Assembly (NCBI GenBank): GCA_020848035.1
Contig: JADLAX010000018.1
Location: 1 to 64,000, forward strand
Source of the DNA: Anaerolineae bacterium
Lineage (GTDB): Bacteria; Chloroflexota; Anaerolineae; Promineifilales; Promineifilaceae
Length of the DNA stretch: 64,000 nt
Reading direction: 5' to 3'
Shown here: positions 8,338 to 17,397 of the stretch, in pieces
How the letters are laid out: every line of letters begins with the position of its first letter
Position numbering within the stretch: the stretch's first letter is position 1
Made by a program: the position numbers and the translations under genes
The notes under the pieces: model-generated
What the model saw: the letters and a program-made list of their open reading frames with translations, nothing else
Told to the model about the DNA's origin: nothing
Databases searched by the model: none

Positions 8338-8423
8338 TTATCCCAAATTTATCCCAAATATAAACTTGGGATAAGTTGGGTTATGCCCAATTTTCCCTTC
8401 ATTTTTCCCCAGAGATAACCCAA
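8338..8423. repeat. Cluster of TTATCCCAA / TTGGGATAA operator-like repeats
   Basis: TTATCCCAA occurs at 8338-8346 and again at 8349-8357, one helical turn apart. Its exact inverse TTGGGATAA follows at 8366-8374, then the palindrome TTGGGTTATGCCCAA (8376-8390) and ATAACCCAA (8415-8423). The cluster sits 30-115 bases upstream of the extended -10 at 8451, so it may be a regulator-binding array. The 8349-8374 hairpin could alternatively terminate the HEPN operon, but no T-run follows. Confidence 0.5.
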
Positions 8424-8450
8424 TTTCCCAAATTTTGTAAGGTGAAAAGT

Positions 8451-8459
8451 TGGTATAAT
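8451..8459 (+). promoter_or_regulatory. Extended -10 promoter of the membrane kinase gene
   Basis: TGG-TATAAT (8451-8459) is an extended -10 hexamer 45 bases before the ATG at 8504. No convincing -35 is seen, which is normal for extended -10 promoters. Confidence 0.5.
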
Positions 8460-8503
8460 GGCGCACAATCGTGGTATATCGATTGAGGTGTTGACCACAC
8501 AGC

Positions 8504-10687
8504 ATGACTCTGACGCAGCAATTTCTTATCATATCGGCCCTGCCCTTAAGCTTTATCGGCATGATTGGCTATCTGTGGCGGGCGCAGTTGAAGCGACGGC
8601 CGTTGTTCCTCCGTTGGTCCCTTACCCTGCTGTCCATGGCTGTGTGGGCCAGCAGCGTCATTCGCTTTTTTGGCGGCACCACCTTCTCCCCCGTGCTCAT
8701 CTACAACTGGGGCATTGTCGGCACCTACGCACTGAGCTTTACGGCCGTTTGCCTCCTCTTCACCAGCCTCATCTACCTGCCTATCCCCAGCGGCTATGGC
8801 CAGATTGGGTTAGGGCTGAGTTTGCTCCTCCTGGGCGGCGCCGTCGCCCTCGACCCCAACATCGTGCCCAACGCCGTGCCCAACTTTCTGTTGATGGGCC
8901 AGCCCGTGCGCCAGTTTGATATTTGGGCCTCGGTATGGATTGCCAGCTGGCTGCTGCCCGTTACCGCCGCCTGGATGCTGACACAAAAGCTCAATAGCAA
9001 TTTGCCCCCTTCGCTCTATCGCAACCAGGTGCAGTATTGGCTGGTGGTCATCATTTTGCTGCTGCTGGGCAGCGCCCTGGGCTCGATTCAGCAGCCGGGG
9101 CAGCCCGGCTGGCAGCAAGTAGGCGTACTGGTGATGATGCTGGCGGCGCTTACCGGCACTATCAGCCTGGCCAGCACCACGCTGCCCGATTTGCAGCTTT
9201 CGCTGCGGCAGCTGCTAAGCCGGGTGGTGAGCATCCTCGTGGTGTTTGCCCTTACCTGGCTGGCGCTCACCGTGCTGGTGCGGGCCGTGCGCGATCTGCC
9301 GGAAAATACGCCGCAAAATGGCGAAATTCTGGTGCTGTTGGTGGCAGCGGCCGTTTTTGTGGCCCTCTTCACCCTGGTCAGCCGCTTCATTGATGAGCTG
9401 TCGCGCCGTATTTTCTTGCCCGGTGCACAGCGGCAGGAAGCGGTGCTGGCGGAATTTAGCAACGCCGTGGGTAACCTGCCCGAGCCGGAACAGCTGGGTC
9501 AGCTTTTCTTGCGGCTGGTGCAGGCCAGCTTCACCACCGACGAGGCGTGGCTGTTCACCGCCGATGATGGACCAGGCGGGAAGTTGATTTTACGGCCGTT
9601 GGCCAGCCTGGATCACACTCCACTCGATACCCTCACCCTGGATGCCCCAAGCCCCGTCACCCAATTTTTGCGCCAAAATACCGTGCCGCTGGTCCAGTAC
9701 GACATCGACTCGTTGGACCGTTTTGCCGAAACGCCAGAAGCCGAGCGTGAGGTGTTGTCGCGCTGGGGACGGGTACTGTACAAGCCGCTGCACGCCGGCG
9801 ACAGCCTGATCGGTGTGCTGGCCCTGGGCCTGAAATATTCCGGCGCGTCATACGACCAGCCCGATTTTGATCTGCTGGAGCGGATGGCCAGCCAGATCAG
9901 CCCGCTGTTGGCTCAGGCGCAAAACGTCTCCAGCCTGCGCCAGATCAACGAATACGTCTTCCACCAAAACCAGACGCTCACCCGCGACCGGCAGCATTTG
10001 CAGGAACTGGTCGGGCTGTATTCGCAGTTTGTGGACCTGATTTCGCCGGAGCTGCGACGGCCGTTTACCATCCTCTCTCAGGAAGTGCAGCAGCTGCAAG
10101 GGCGCGAAGATGCCACCACGCTGAAGCTGGCTACCCAAATTGACCAGCACATCAGCGACATCAAGCTGCCTATCGAAAAGCTGATTGCCATCTCCAGCCG
10201 CATCCAAATGCGCAGCAGCTTCAACTTTCAGCTCACCCGGCTCGATGAAACTGCCCAACAGGCGATTCGCAACCTGCGCACCATGGCCGAGGCGCGGCGT
10301 GTTGTCGTGGAATTCACCGCCAGCACCCCGCACACCACCGTCCTGGGTGATGCCGATCAGCTGCTGGAAGCCGCCCAGCATGTGCTGCACAACGCCATCA
10401 AGTTCAACAAAATTGGCGGCGTGGTGCAGGTGGAATGTGGCCTGGCGGGCAGCGAACTGTTCTTGCGCGTGGTCGATACCGGCGTAGGCATTCCGCCCGA
10501 GCGGTTGGAAACAGTCTGGTCGGGCTTGTCTAAGTTGAAGGCCAATGGCAACGGCCGTTCCGGTGGATTAGGCCTGGCGCTCAGCCGCTTTATCGTCATG
10601 GCCCACGGCGGCCGCGTTGAAGCGCAAAGCAAATACGGCGCCGGTTCCGTCTTCACCCTCTTCCTCCCCCTCTACTTCGACGACTAA
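8504..10687 (+). CDS. Membrane GAF histidine-kinase-like protein lacking the acceptor His
   Basis: 727 residues. About the first 300 residues hold eight or more hydrophobic segments (for example IISALPLSFIGMIGYLW and WLVVIILLLLGSALG). A GAF-like region follows (about 310-480), then a dimerisation helix and an HATPase domain with N box HNAIKFN, G1 VVDTGVGIPPERL and G2 GRSGGLGLALSRF. The H box reads DLISPELRRPF: the position of the phospho-acceptor His is Pro515. The ATPase pocket is intact, so the protein may bind ATP or act as a phosphatase or scaffold but should not autophosphorylate at the usual site. No response regulator is adjacent. Confidence 0.82.
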   Translation: MTLTQQFLIISALPLSFIGMIGYLWRAQLKRRPLFLRWSLTLLSMAVWASSVIRFFGGTTFSPVLIYNWGIVGTYALSFTAVCLLFTSLIYLPIPSGYGQIGLGLSLLLLGGAVALDPNIVPNAVPNFLLMGQPVRQFDIWASVWIASWLLPVTAAWMLTQKLNSNLPPSLYRNQVQYWLVVIILLLLGSALGSIQQPGQPGWQQVGVLVMMLAALTGTISLASTTLPDLQLSLRQLLSRVVSILVVFALTWLALTVLVRAVRDLPENTPQNGEILVLLVAAAVFVALFTLVSRFIDELSRRIFLPGAQRQEAVLAEFSNAVGNLPEPEQLGQLFLRLVQASFTTDEAWLFTADDGPGGKLILRPLASLDHTPLDTLTLDAPSPVTQFLRQNTVPLVQYDIDSLDRFAETPEAEREVLSRWGRVLYKPLHAGDSLIGVLALGLKYSGASYDQPDFDLLERMASQISPLLAQAQNVSSLRQINEYVFHQNQTLTRDRQHLQELVGLYSQFVDLISPELRRPFTILSQEVQQLQGREDATTLKLATQIDQHISDIKLPIEKLIAISSRIQMRSSFNFQLTRLDETAQQAIRNLRTMAEARRVVVEFTASTPHTTVLGDADQLLEAAQHVLHNAIKFNKIGGVVQVECGLAGSELFLRVVDTGVGIPPERLETVWSGLSKLKANGNGRSGGLGLALSRFIVMAHGGRVEAQSKYGAGSVFTLFLPLYFDD

Positions 10688-10692
10688 AATTT

Positions 10693-10725
10693 AGAAGTTC
10701 AACTTCTCAAAGAAGTTGAACTTCT
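10693..10725. terminator. 15-bp perfect inverted repeat after the kinase gene
   Basis: AGAAGTTCAACTTCT (10693-10707) and its exact inverse (10711-10725) are separated by three bases. No T-run follows, so it may act as a processing or attenuation hairpin. Between it and the next gene lie repeated words such as ATCTGCG..ATCCGCG and TTATCACTTATCAC. Confidence 0.5.
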
Positions 10726-10823
10726 TGAATACCAGAAAACAAAATCTGCGTTCATCCGCGTTAATCAGCGTCCTATTCATTAGCTAACGGTCATAAACCA
10801 TTCCCCAAACCCGCAACATCCCC

Positions 10824-10829
10824 TATAAT
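10824..10829 (+). promoter_or_regulatory. Putative -10 element for the VWA gene
   Basis: A perfect TATAAT lies 125 bases before the GTG at 10954. The -35 position is only TTCCCC. The intervening 5' region consists of iterated words (ACCGATAACCG, TATCACTTATCAC). Confidence 0.35.
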
Positions 10830-10953
10830 GCGCCCAACCAACAACGAATGGTCAATAGCCAATTGCCAACGACCAATGAGCAGTGACCGTTTACCGATAA
10901 CCGACACCCTTATCACTTATCACTTTTAACTTTTCACTTATCACTCAAAAACC

Positions 10954-13860
10954 GTGAACTTCACCACCCCATTCGCCCTGCTGCTGCTGCTAACCGTCCC
11001 CTACTTCTTCTGGCTGGGGCAGCCGCGCCGTGCCGTCGGGCGGCGCTGGCGCGACTGGACCAGCCTGGCACTGCGTATCCTCATCATGCTGCTGCTCATC
11101 CTCAGCCTGGCGGGCACGCAGCTGGTGCGCGCCGCCGATGAGCTGGCGGTGGTTTTTCTCGTCGATGCCTCCGACTCGATCAGCCCGAGCCAGGCCGAAA
11201 CGGCCGAATCCTACATTCGCACCTCGCTAGAAAGCATGACGCCGAACGATCAAGCGGCCGTTATCCTTTTTGGGGCCAATGCCCTCGTCGAACGGCCAAT
11301 GAGCGGCCTGGCCGAATTGGCTCCCGTCAGCTCCGTGCCCCAGGCGCTGCAAACCGACATCGCCGAGGCGATCCGGCTGGGCATGGCCCTCTTCCCCGCT
11401 GGTTCGGCGCGCCGCCTGGTGATTTTGAGCGACGGCACCGCCACCGTGGGCGACGCCCAAGAAGCAGCCCGGCTGGCGGCCAACAGCGGCGTGCAGATCA
11501 GCTACGTGCTGCTGGGGCGCGAGGCCACAGCCGCTGAAGCGCTGCTTACCAGCGTCAGCGCCCCCACGCGCATCAGCCAGGGGGAAACGTTCCGCCTGGA
11601 CATCACCGCCGAGAGCAGCGCCGACATGCCCGCCACCTTGCGCGTGCTGTCTGGCGGCAGCGTGGTGTACGAGGAAGCGGTGCAGCTGCGGCGCGGCACC
11701 AATAATTTTGCCGTGCGGCTGCGCGCCCTGGAGCAGGAATTTGCCCGCTACCGCGTGCAGCTCACCCCGGCCAACGACACCTTCTTCCAAAATAACGAGC
11801 TGGCCGCCTACACCGAAATCACTGGCCCGCCACGTGTGCTGCTTGTAGCCAACGACGGCACCCTGGCCGATGATGGCACCGCCCAGCCGGACGAATCGCC
11901 CCAGCTGCTGCTGGCCCTGGAGGCCACCGGCCTGGTCGTAGACCGCACCACGCCCGCCGATTTACCCGCCAGCTTGGCCGAGTTGAGCAATTACGCCAGC
12001 GTCATTTTGGTGAATGTGAACGCTAAAAATTTGTCGCCGCGCAAGATGGAGGTGCTGCAAAGTTACGTGCGTGACCTGGGCGGCGGTCTGGTGGCTGTGG
12101 GCGGGCCGCAAAGCTACGGCATGGGCGGTTACTTCCGCACCCCGCTGGAAGAAACCCTGCCCGTGGAGATGCAAATCAAGGACCAGGAGCGCTTTCCGTC
12201 CGTCAGCATTGTGATTGTGATTGATCGATCGGGCAGCATGAGCGCCCAGGAAGGCGGTGTCACCAAAATTCAGCTGGCGGCCGAAGGGGCGGTGCGGGTG
12301 GTGGAACTGCTCAACGATTTTGACGAGATTGCCGTCTTCCCGGTGGACACCCAGCCGGACAATCCCATCGGGCCGCTGCCCGCCAGCCAGCGCGAAGAGG
12401 CCATCAGCCTCATCCGGCAGATTGGCGCGGGTGGCGGTGGCATTTACGTGCGCACCGGCCTGGAAGCGGCCGCCGCAGCCCTGGCCGACAGCCCCAACCA
12501 GGTCAAACACATCATCCTCCTGGCCGATGGGTCCGATTCGGAGCAAAAGGAAGGGGTTGAGCCGCTGATTGCCTCGCTCGTTGAGGAAGGGGTAACGGTA
12601 ACGGCCGTTGCCATCGGCAACGGTCCAGATGTGCCCTGGCTGCAGCAGGTGGCGCAGTGGGGTAACGGCCGTTTCCACTTCACCAACGAAGCCGCCAATC
12701 TGCCGCAAATTTTTACGCAGGAAACCACCTCGATTCAGCGCACTTATTTAATTGAAGAGCGCTTTTTCCCCAGTTTGGTGAGCAATAGCCCCATTTTGGC
12801 GGGCATTACGGCCGTCCCCCCCCTCTACGGCTACGTCGGCACCAGCCCCAAAGACACAGCTCAGGTAATTTTGAATTCCGAACAGGGCGACCCGGTGCTG
12901 GCGGCGTGGCAGTATGGTCTCGGCCGTTCCGTGGCCTGGACCTCGGACGCAACCGGGCGCTGGGGACGTGACTGGGTGCAGTGGGAAGGCTTCCCGGCGT
13001 TTTGGGCGCAGGCGGTGCGCTGGACCATTTCGCAGGACCGTGACAGCAACGTGGAGACCGTGGTCACCTACACCGACGAGCAAGCCACGCTGACGGTCGA
13101 CGCGCGCGGCAGCAGCGGCGACTTCCTCAACAGCCTGACAATGGAAGCCAACGTCGTCGCCCCGGACGGTTCGGTGCAAAACGTAACGCTCAGCCAGGTG
13201 GCCCCCGGCCGCTACGAAGCGGAGTTTGCCCCGGAAACCGACGGTGCCTACTTCATCCGCGTGGCCGGTTCCGACGGCACGGAGGAAAACGTGGTGGGCC
13301 AGACCAGCGGCTGGGTGCTGGGCTACTCACCAGAGTACCGCGAATTTGAAACCAATCCGCAGCTTTTAGAGAACATCGCCGCGCTGACGGGTGGGCAGGA
13401 TTTGGCGGGGTTGGCAACGGCCGTCTTCGACCACACCCTGCCTTCTGAAGCCACTACCCGCCCGGTGTGGACCTGGCTAACGCTGCTGGCGGTGCTGCTG
13501 CTGCCGCTAGACATTGCCGTGCGCCGCCTGGTGGTGACCAAACGCGATTGGCAACGGGCCTGGGCCGCCACGTTTGGCCGGTTGCAGCCCGCCACCGTAG
13601 CCCCCGCGCCGCGCACCGAGCAGGTATCGCGTCTGTTTGAAGCCAAGCAGCGCGCCGAAAAGGGCAGTTCGCCCCCCCCGCTGCCGCCGCAAGAGGCAAA
13701 ACCAACCGTTATTTTGCCAAAAAAAGAGGCTGGGGATGGGGAACGGCCGTCTGCCCCTGCCGCGCCAACAGCACCAGGCACCCCCGCCAAAAGTGGCGAT
13801 TCCTCCACCCTGGCCGCGCGCCTGCGCCAGAAAAAAGAGCGGCAAGACCCGGAAACGTGA
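10954..13860 (+). CDS. Membrane protein with two VWA domains
   Basis: 968 residues from a GTG start. Two N-terminal membrane helices (about 5-20 and 37-55) precede a first VWA domain with MIDAS D71-A-S73-D-S75. A glutamine-amidotransferase-like segment follows (VAVGGPQSYGMGGYF). The second VWA domain has MIDAS D424-R-S426-G-S428 and LIRQIGAGGGGIYVRTGLEAA. Later comes a beta-rich region and a C-terminal membrane helix at about 830-850, ending in a low-complexity Pro/Ala-rich cytoplasmic tail. This arrangement is found in large VWA proteins related to BatA/B, thought to act in envelope complexes; no substrate can be named. The next gene is 156 bases away. Confidence 0.82.
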   Translation: MNFTTPFALLLLLTVPYFFWLGQPRRAVGRRWRDWTSLALRILIMLLLILSLAGTQLVRAADELAVVFLVDASDSISPSQAETAESYIRTSLESMTPNDQAAVILFGANALVERPMSGLAELAPVSSVPQALQTDIAEAIRLGMALFPAGSARRLVILSDGTATVGDAQEAARLAANSGVQISYVLLGREATAAEALLTSVSAPTRISQGETFRLDITAESSADMPATLRVLSGGSVVYEEAVQLRRGTNNFAVRLRALEQEFARYRVQLTPANDTFFQNNELAAYTEITGPPRVLLVANDGTLADDGTAQPDESPQLLLALEATGLVVDRTTPADLPASLAELSNYASVILVNVNAKNLSPRKMEVLQSYVRDLGGGLVAVGGPQSYGMGGYFRTPLEETLPVEMQIKDQERFPSVSIVIVIDRSGSMSAQEGGVTKIQLAAEGAVRVVELLNDFDEIAVFPVDTQPDNPIGPLPASQREEAISLIRQIGAGGGGIYVRTGLEAAAAALADSPNQVKHIILLADGSDSEQKEGVEPLIASLVEEGVTVTAVAIGNGPDVPWLQQVAQWGNGRFHFTNEAANLPQIFTQETTSIQRTYLIEERFFPSLVSNSPILAGITAVPPLYGYVGTSPKDTAQVILNSEQGDPVLAAWQYGLGRSVAWTSDATGRWGRDWVQWEGFPAFWAQAVRWTISQDRDSNVETVVTYTDEQATLTVDARGSSGDFLNSLTMEANVVAPDGSVQNVTLSQVAPGRYEAEFAPETDGAYFIRVAGSDGTEENVVGQTSGWVLGYSPEYREFETNPQLLENIAALTGGQDLAGLATAVFDHTLPSEATTRPVWTWLTLLAVLLLPLDIAVRRLVVTKRDWQRAWAATFGRLQPATVAPAPRTEQVSRLFEAKQRAEKGSSPPPLPPQEAKPTVILPKKEAGDGERPSAPAAPTAPGTPAKSGDSSTLAARLRQKKERQDPET

Positions 13861-13901
13861 CATTAGCCACCCAAATTCAGGAAAAACAGCACCTCTCAGT
13901 A

Positions 13902-13929
13902 TTGTTATTTTTCCCATAATGGGCATAAT
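13902..13929 (+). promoter_or_regulatory. Promoter of the FAWSGG repeat peptide gene
   Basis: TTGTTA (13902-13907) and CATAAT (13924-13929) are separated by 16 bases, with about 80 bases of leader before the ATG at 14017. The match is moderate. Confidence 0.4.
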
Positions 13930-14016
13930 TATTGAAACTTGCGTGCACCATCATCGTCCTTGCATTGCTCCCTCAATGTAGTCCTTGCAAAAACCAAACT
14001 TAGGAGAGAGTGAAAT

Positions 14017-14235
14017 ATGTCAAAGCGTTACCTGGTGATTAGCCTCGTTGTCCTTTTGGCAGTCCTGCTTGTCCCCGTAGCCATGTTTGCCCTGAACGGT
14101 GGTTTGCCTCAGCTGGCTGAAGGCATTTCCAACCTGACCGGTGGCTTTGCGTGGTCCGGCGGGTTTGCCTGGTCTGGCGGCTTTGCCTGGTCCGGCGGCT
14201 TTGCCTGGTCCGGTGGTTACATCTGGACGGGATAG
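14017..14235 (+). CDS. Small secreted peptide of FAWSGG repeats
   Basis: 72 residues with a clear ribosome-binding site (AGGAGAGAG). Residues 1-25 form a hydrophobic signal or anchor helix (KRYLVISLVVLLAVLLVPVAMF). After a short linker, residues 44-67 are four tandem FAWSGG hexapeptides, ending YIWTG. The gene is tightly bracketed by a promoter and a rho-independent terminator, so it is a real monocistronic unit despite its size. The repeats resemble the GYSWVG repeats closing the subtilisin-like protease at 17561-19231. Function unknown; a cell-surface or assembling peptide is a guess from the regular aromatic-glycine pattern. Confidence 0.75.
   Translation: MSKRYLVISLVVLLAVLLVPVAMFALNGGLPQLAEGISNLTGGFAWSGGFAWSGGFAWSGGFAWSGGYIWTG
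14146..14217 (+). repeat. Four 18-bp tandem repeats encoding FAWSGG
   Basis: The units differ at synonymous third positions (TCC/TCT, GGC/GGG/GGT), so the peptide pattern rather than the DNA is conserved. Confidence 0.85.
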
Positions 14236-14273
14236 TCGTCTCATTCAACTGAACAGATTAGCCTAACACCAAA

Positions 14274-14306
14274 ACGGTTGTGCATCTTTCGCGCAGCCGT
14301 TTTTTT
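14274..14306 (+). terminator. Rho-independent terminator of the repeat peptide
   Basis: ACGGTTGTGC (14274-14283) pairs with GCGCAGCCGT (14291-14300), allowing two G-U pairs, with a seven-base loop and a following T-run. Confidence 0.75.
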
Positions 14307-14322
14307 ATGGGAAGAAGTTGTT

Positions 14323-15465
14323 ATGAAAAATATTTCACGTCAAAGCCTGATGCAAGCGGGTTACTTTGTCCTCATTTCCCTCATCTGGCTGGTTATTGGC
14401 TGGACCTTACGCAGCCAGCTCATGACCCGGCAAACCACCCTGGATGACCAGGTCATGCAGATTATTCGGCGCGATTTTCCTGGTGAAATTCCCAATGAAG
14501 AGGAGCTCTCTTTTGCGGCCGTTCAAGGCATGCTGAAGGTTGTGGATGATCCTTTTGCGGTGGTAATTCCACCGCCGAGTTCTTTAAAGTTTGAAGCGGA
14601 CATGGCGGGGGAGACCGGCATTGTGGGTCTGGTGCCCAATATTAATGAAGCGGGGCAAATGTATATTGATACCGTTATCTCAGGCAGCACGGCCGACGAA
14701 GCAGGCGTGCGTGTGGGAGATATCCTGCTTTCTATTGATGGGATTCCGGTTAATGCGGCGACAACGGTGACGGGTTCTGCCTTGTTATTTCGTGGTCCGG
14801 TAGGTGAGCCAGCCCACCTGGTCATTGAGCGCAATGGGGAAATCCTCAACTTTTCTCCGCAGCGAGTGGAAAGAGTGGCCCTGGAGTGGGAAATTTTAGA
14901 CGGTGGCGTGGGTTATATCGCGCAGTACACCTTTACCACTAACGTGCCGCAGTTGTTTGAGGAAGCCCTGACGGCTATCATGGCCACCAATCCTACGGCC
15001 GTCATTTGGGACGTGCGGTTTAATGGTGGCGGTTCCATGACGGTGGCGCAAGACGTGCTGAGCAACTTTATTGAAACAGGCGCACTTTTTGAAGTGACGT
15101 TGAAGGATAACCGGACGCAGCTTTTTTCGGCGAACGGTGGGGCAATCGCGCCAGATGTGCCATTGTATGTGCTGGTGAACCAGTTCACGTATTCTGCCGC
15201 CGAAACGGTGGCTTCTACCATGCAAGAAACAGGCCGGGGTATCACAATTGGCACCACGACGTATGGCAAGGGTACGATCCAAAACACGGTTCCGTTGAAG
15301 GACGATTATCTTTTTGAGTACACGATTGGGCACTGGCACACACCTGCTGGCGTGTCTTACGAGGGCGTGGGGTTTGAACCAGCCATTTTTGCCCCCGATG
15401 ACCCGGAAACGGCCGTTGATGAAACTCTGGCCACGGCACTGGCCCAAATCGTCGCTGATGATTAG
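14323..15465 (+). CDS. S41 C-terminal processing peptidase with PDZ domain
   Basis: 380 residues from the ATG at 14323; the reading frame opens earlier but those codons lie in the terminator just upstream. One N-terminal membrane helix (YFVLISLIWLVIGWTL) leads to an outside domain: an N-terminal helical part, a PDZ domain (GIVGLV...DTVISGSTADEAGVRVGDILLSIDG), and the S41 core. The catalytic Ser lies in VNQFTYSAAETVA and the Lys in TTYGKGTIQ. Family members cleave protein C-termini outside the membrane. Its position directly after the FAWSGG peptide makes that peptide a possible substrate, an inference from proximity. Confidence 0.85.
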   Translation: MKNISRQSLMQAGYFVLISLIWLVIGWTLRSQLMTRQTTLDDQVMQIIRRDFPGEIPNEEELSFAAVQGMLKVVDDPFAVVIPPPSSLKFEADMAGETGIVGLVPNINEAGQMYIDTVISGSTADEAGVRVGDILLSIDGIPVNAATTVTGSALLFRGPVGEPAHLVIERNGEILNFSPQRVERVALEWEILDGGVGYIAQYTFTTNVPQLFEEALTAIMATNPTAVIWDVRFNGGGSMTVAQDVLSNFIETGALFEVTLKDNRTQLFSANGGAIAPDVPLYVLVNQFTYSAAETVASTMQETGRGITIGTTTYGKGTIQNTVPLKDDYLFEYTIGHWHTPAGVSYEGVGFEPAIFAPDDPETAVDETLATALAQIVADD

Positions 15466-15774
15466 CCTGATTCACAGTCGATACTATCTGCAAAATGGGT
15501 AGATTTCCCTTCTTGACGGTGCGCCCACTCCTGAAGTTTCCTGGCTGGCACAACAGTTTCTGGCCCAGGCCCACCCCGCTGGTACTAAAGCAAGACTTTA
15601 CAGATGAGCCGCTAATCTTTTAGACTGACTGGTACAGGCCACAAAGCTGCATAGTTGTGACTGTCCCGGTAAGAGCCATCGTTTTGTTCACTGCTGCTAT
15701 TTCTTTGGCTGTTACAAGCGCTTCAAAGTTGTCTTGCATTTTGTCCAAACCATCGTCGGCTTAGCAATATCAAA
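15466..15774. other. Intergenic gap, possible gene remnant
   Basis: About 300 bases without an intact gene. A short open stretch at about 15513-15600 reads like the end of a protein (TPEVSWLAQQFLAQAHPAG) but has no start, so it may be decayed coding DNA. No promoter or hairpin stands out. Confidence 0.3.
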
Positions 15775-17340
15775 TTGCCCAAACGAGTAAAAGCAATCGC
15801 TGTGAATAAGATAAGGTTTCACCAACCCTACTTTTTGTATTTGCTGGTCATCACCTTTGTTGGGCTGGCACTGGTGGCGGTTGGCTTGTTTCAATTTCCT
15901 GGCTTCCAACCAAAGTCAGCATTTCTCCTGATTCTGGCGTTGGCTGCTTTTTCAGAGCTGACGACCACGATTGTGAGCACCCCGGAGCGAGGCATTGGGT
16001 TTGAGGTGGGTACGGCCGTTAGCATGGCGCTCATTCCTCTGTTTGGGCCTGGCGCGGCCGCCGTGTCAGCGGCCGTTTGCACCCTGGTTGTCTGGTTTAT
16101 AAAGATTGGTAACCGGACCGCCTGGCGGGGCAACTGGGAACCGCTGGCGTTTAATGCTGGCATGCACAGCATTGCAATTTATGCAGCGGGGCTGGTTTTT
16201 ATCTATTTCCAGACATTGCTGGGCACCGATACGCTGTATGGGCAAATGGTGCCGTGGATTGTAGCGGCCGTTCTTTACGATCAGCTCAACTTTGCCATGC
16301 TGACGACCATCATTTGCCTGAAGCAAGGCCCAAGGGTAAACCCGCTGGCGATGTGGCAGGAAAATCTCTGGGCCGCCCCCATCAACATCATGATCTTGGC
16401 AGTGGGCGGCGGCACCTTGGCCCTGGCCGTAGAGCAGTTTGGCGTTGTTGGCATCATCATCTTCTTCATGCCGATTGTGCTTTCAGCCTATGCCTTCCGA
16501 CTCTACGTTAGCCAGATGCAGGCCCACATGAACAACCTGGAGAGCATTGTGGCTCAGCGGACAGAAGAGCTGCAAAAAGCCATGCAGGAAAAAGATTCGT
16601 TCCTGGCCGTGCTGACCCACGACATGAAGTCGCCGCTTACCAGCATTCACATGTATGCCACCATGCTGAAAGAATACCCGCAAATCATCCAGCAGAAGCC
16701 CCACATGATTGACGCCGTTTTGCACAGCCAGGAAACGCTAACGGACATCGTGAACAACATTTTGGACCTGGAAAAATTGAAAGCCGCTGGCCAAATGCCG
16801 CTAGAAAAGACGGATTTTGATTTTGCCCTCGTGGCCGAAAAGGTGCTGAGCATGGTTCTGGTTCAGGCAGAAAGCAAAGCCATTGACCTGACCGTTTCCG
16901 GCCTTGACCGGCACACGTTTGTGCATGCCGATCAAAACCAAATGGAACGTATCCTCAACAACCTCATCACCAATGCCATCAAGTACACGCCAATTAACGG
17001 CCGTGTTTCCATCACCCTCACCCCGCAAGACAACCAGCTTGTTTTGCAGGTCCAGGATTCCGGCTTTGGCATCCCCGCCGATGAACTGCCGCACGTATTT
17101 GACCGCTTCCACCGGGTGGTCTCCCACCGCAAGCTGGCACCGGGAACAGGCCTGGGGCTGGCGATCACCAAAGCTTTGGTGGAAGCCCACGATGGCCACA
17201 TAGAGGTTACCAGTGAAGAAGGCAAGGGCAGCTGTTTTACCGCCTATTTGCCCGTGGTGCCCCAACCGCTGCCAAATCAGCCCAACCCCAGCAAGCACAA
17301 CGGTGCGCAGCGCCAACAACCTGCCGTGAATGCGGCGTGA
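15775..17340 (+). CDS. Membrane sensor histidine kinase
   Basis: Up to 521 residues; the start may be TTG 15775 or, more likely, GTG 15802. Six or seven hydrophobic helices occupy residues 20-240, followed by a coiled segment, a HisKA domain with the acceptor His in FLAVLTHDMKSPL, and HATPase motifs NNLITNAIKYT, VQDSGFGIPADEL and GTGLGLAITKAL. It should autophosphorylate in response to a membrane-sensed cue. No response regulator gene is adjacent, so its partner is elsewhere. Unlike the kinase at 8504 the acceptor His is present. Confidence 0.87.
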   Translation: MPKRVKAIAVNKIRFHQPYFLYLLVITFVGLALVAVGLFQFPGFQPKSAFLLILALAAFSELTTTIVSTPERGIGFEVGTAVSMALIPLFGPGAAAVSAAVCTLVVWFIKIGNRTAWRGNWEPLAFNAGMHSIAIYAAGLVFIYFQTLLGTDTLYGQMVPWIVAAVLYDQLNFAMLTTIICLKQGPRVNPLAMWQENLWAAPINIMILAVGGGTLALAVEQFGVVGIIIFFMPIVLSAYAFRLYVSQMQAHMNNLESIVAQRTEELQKAMQEKDSFLAVLTHDMKSPLTSIHMYATMLKEYPQIIQQKPHMIDAVLHSQETLTDIVNNILDLEKLKAAGQMPLEKTDFDFALVAEKVLSMVLVQAESKAIDLTVSGLDRHTFVHADQNQMERILNNLITNAIKYTPINGRVSITLTPQDNQLVLQVQDSGFGIPADELPHVFDRFHRVVSHRKLAPGTGLGLAITKALVEAHDGHIEVTSEEGKGSCFTAYLPVVPQPLPNQPNPSKHNGAQRQQPAVNAA

Positions 17341-17397
17341 AGGCCCGTCAACAACCTTTTTTTCCTATTGAGATCATTATTTGTTTTACGAATAATT

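Noticed and set aside
11962..12708. Minus-strand frame of 248 residues inside the VWA gene
   Set aside because: Antisense shadow rich in His/Gly from reversed GC-rich codons; both VWA MIDAS motifs are on the other strand.
14278..14322. An upstream start for the S41 protease
   Set aside because: Those codons overlap the terminator hairpin of the preceding gene; the ATG at 14323 directly precedes the membrane helix.
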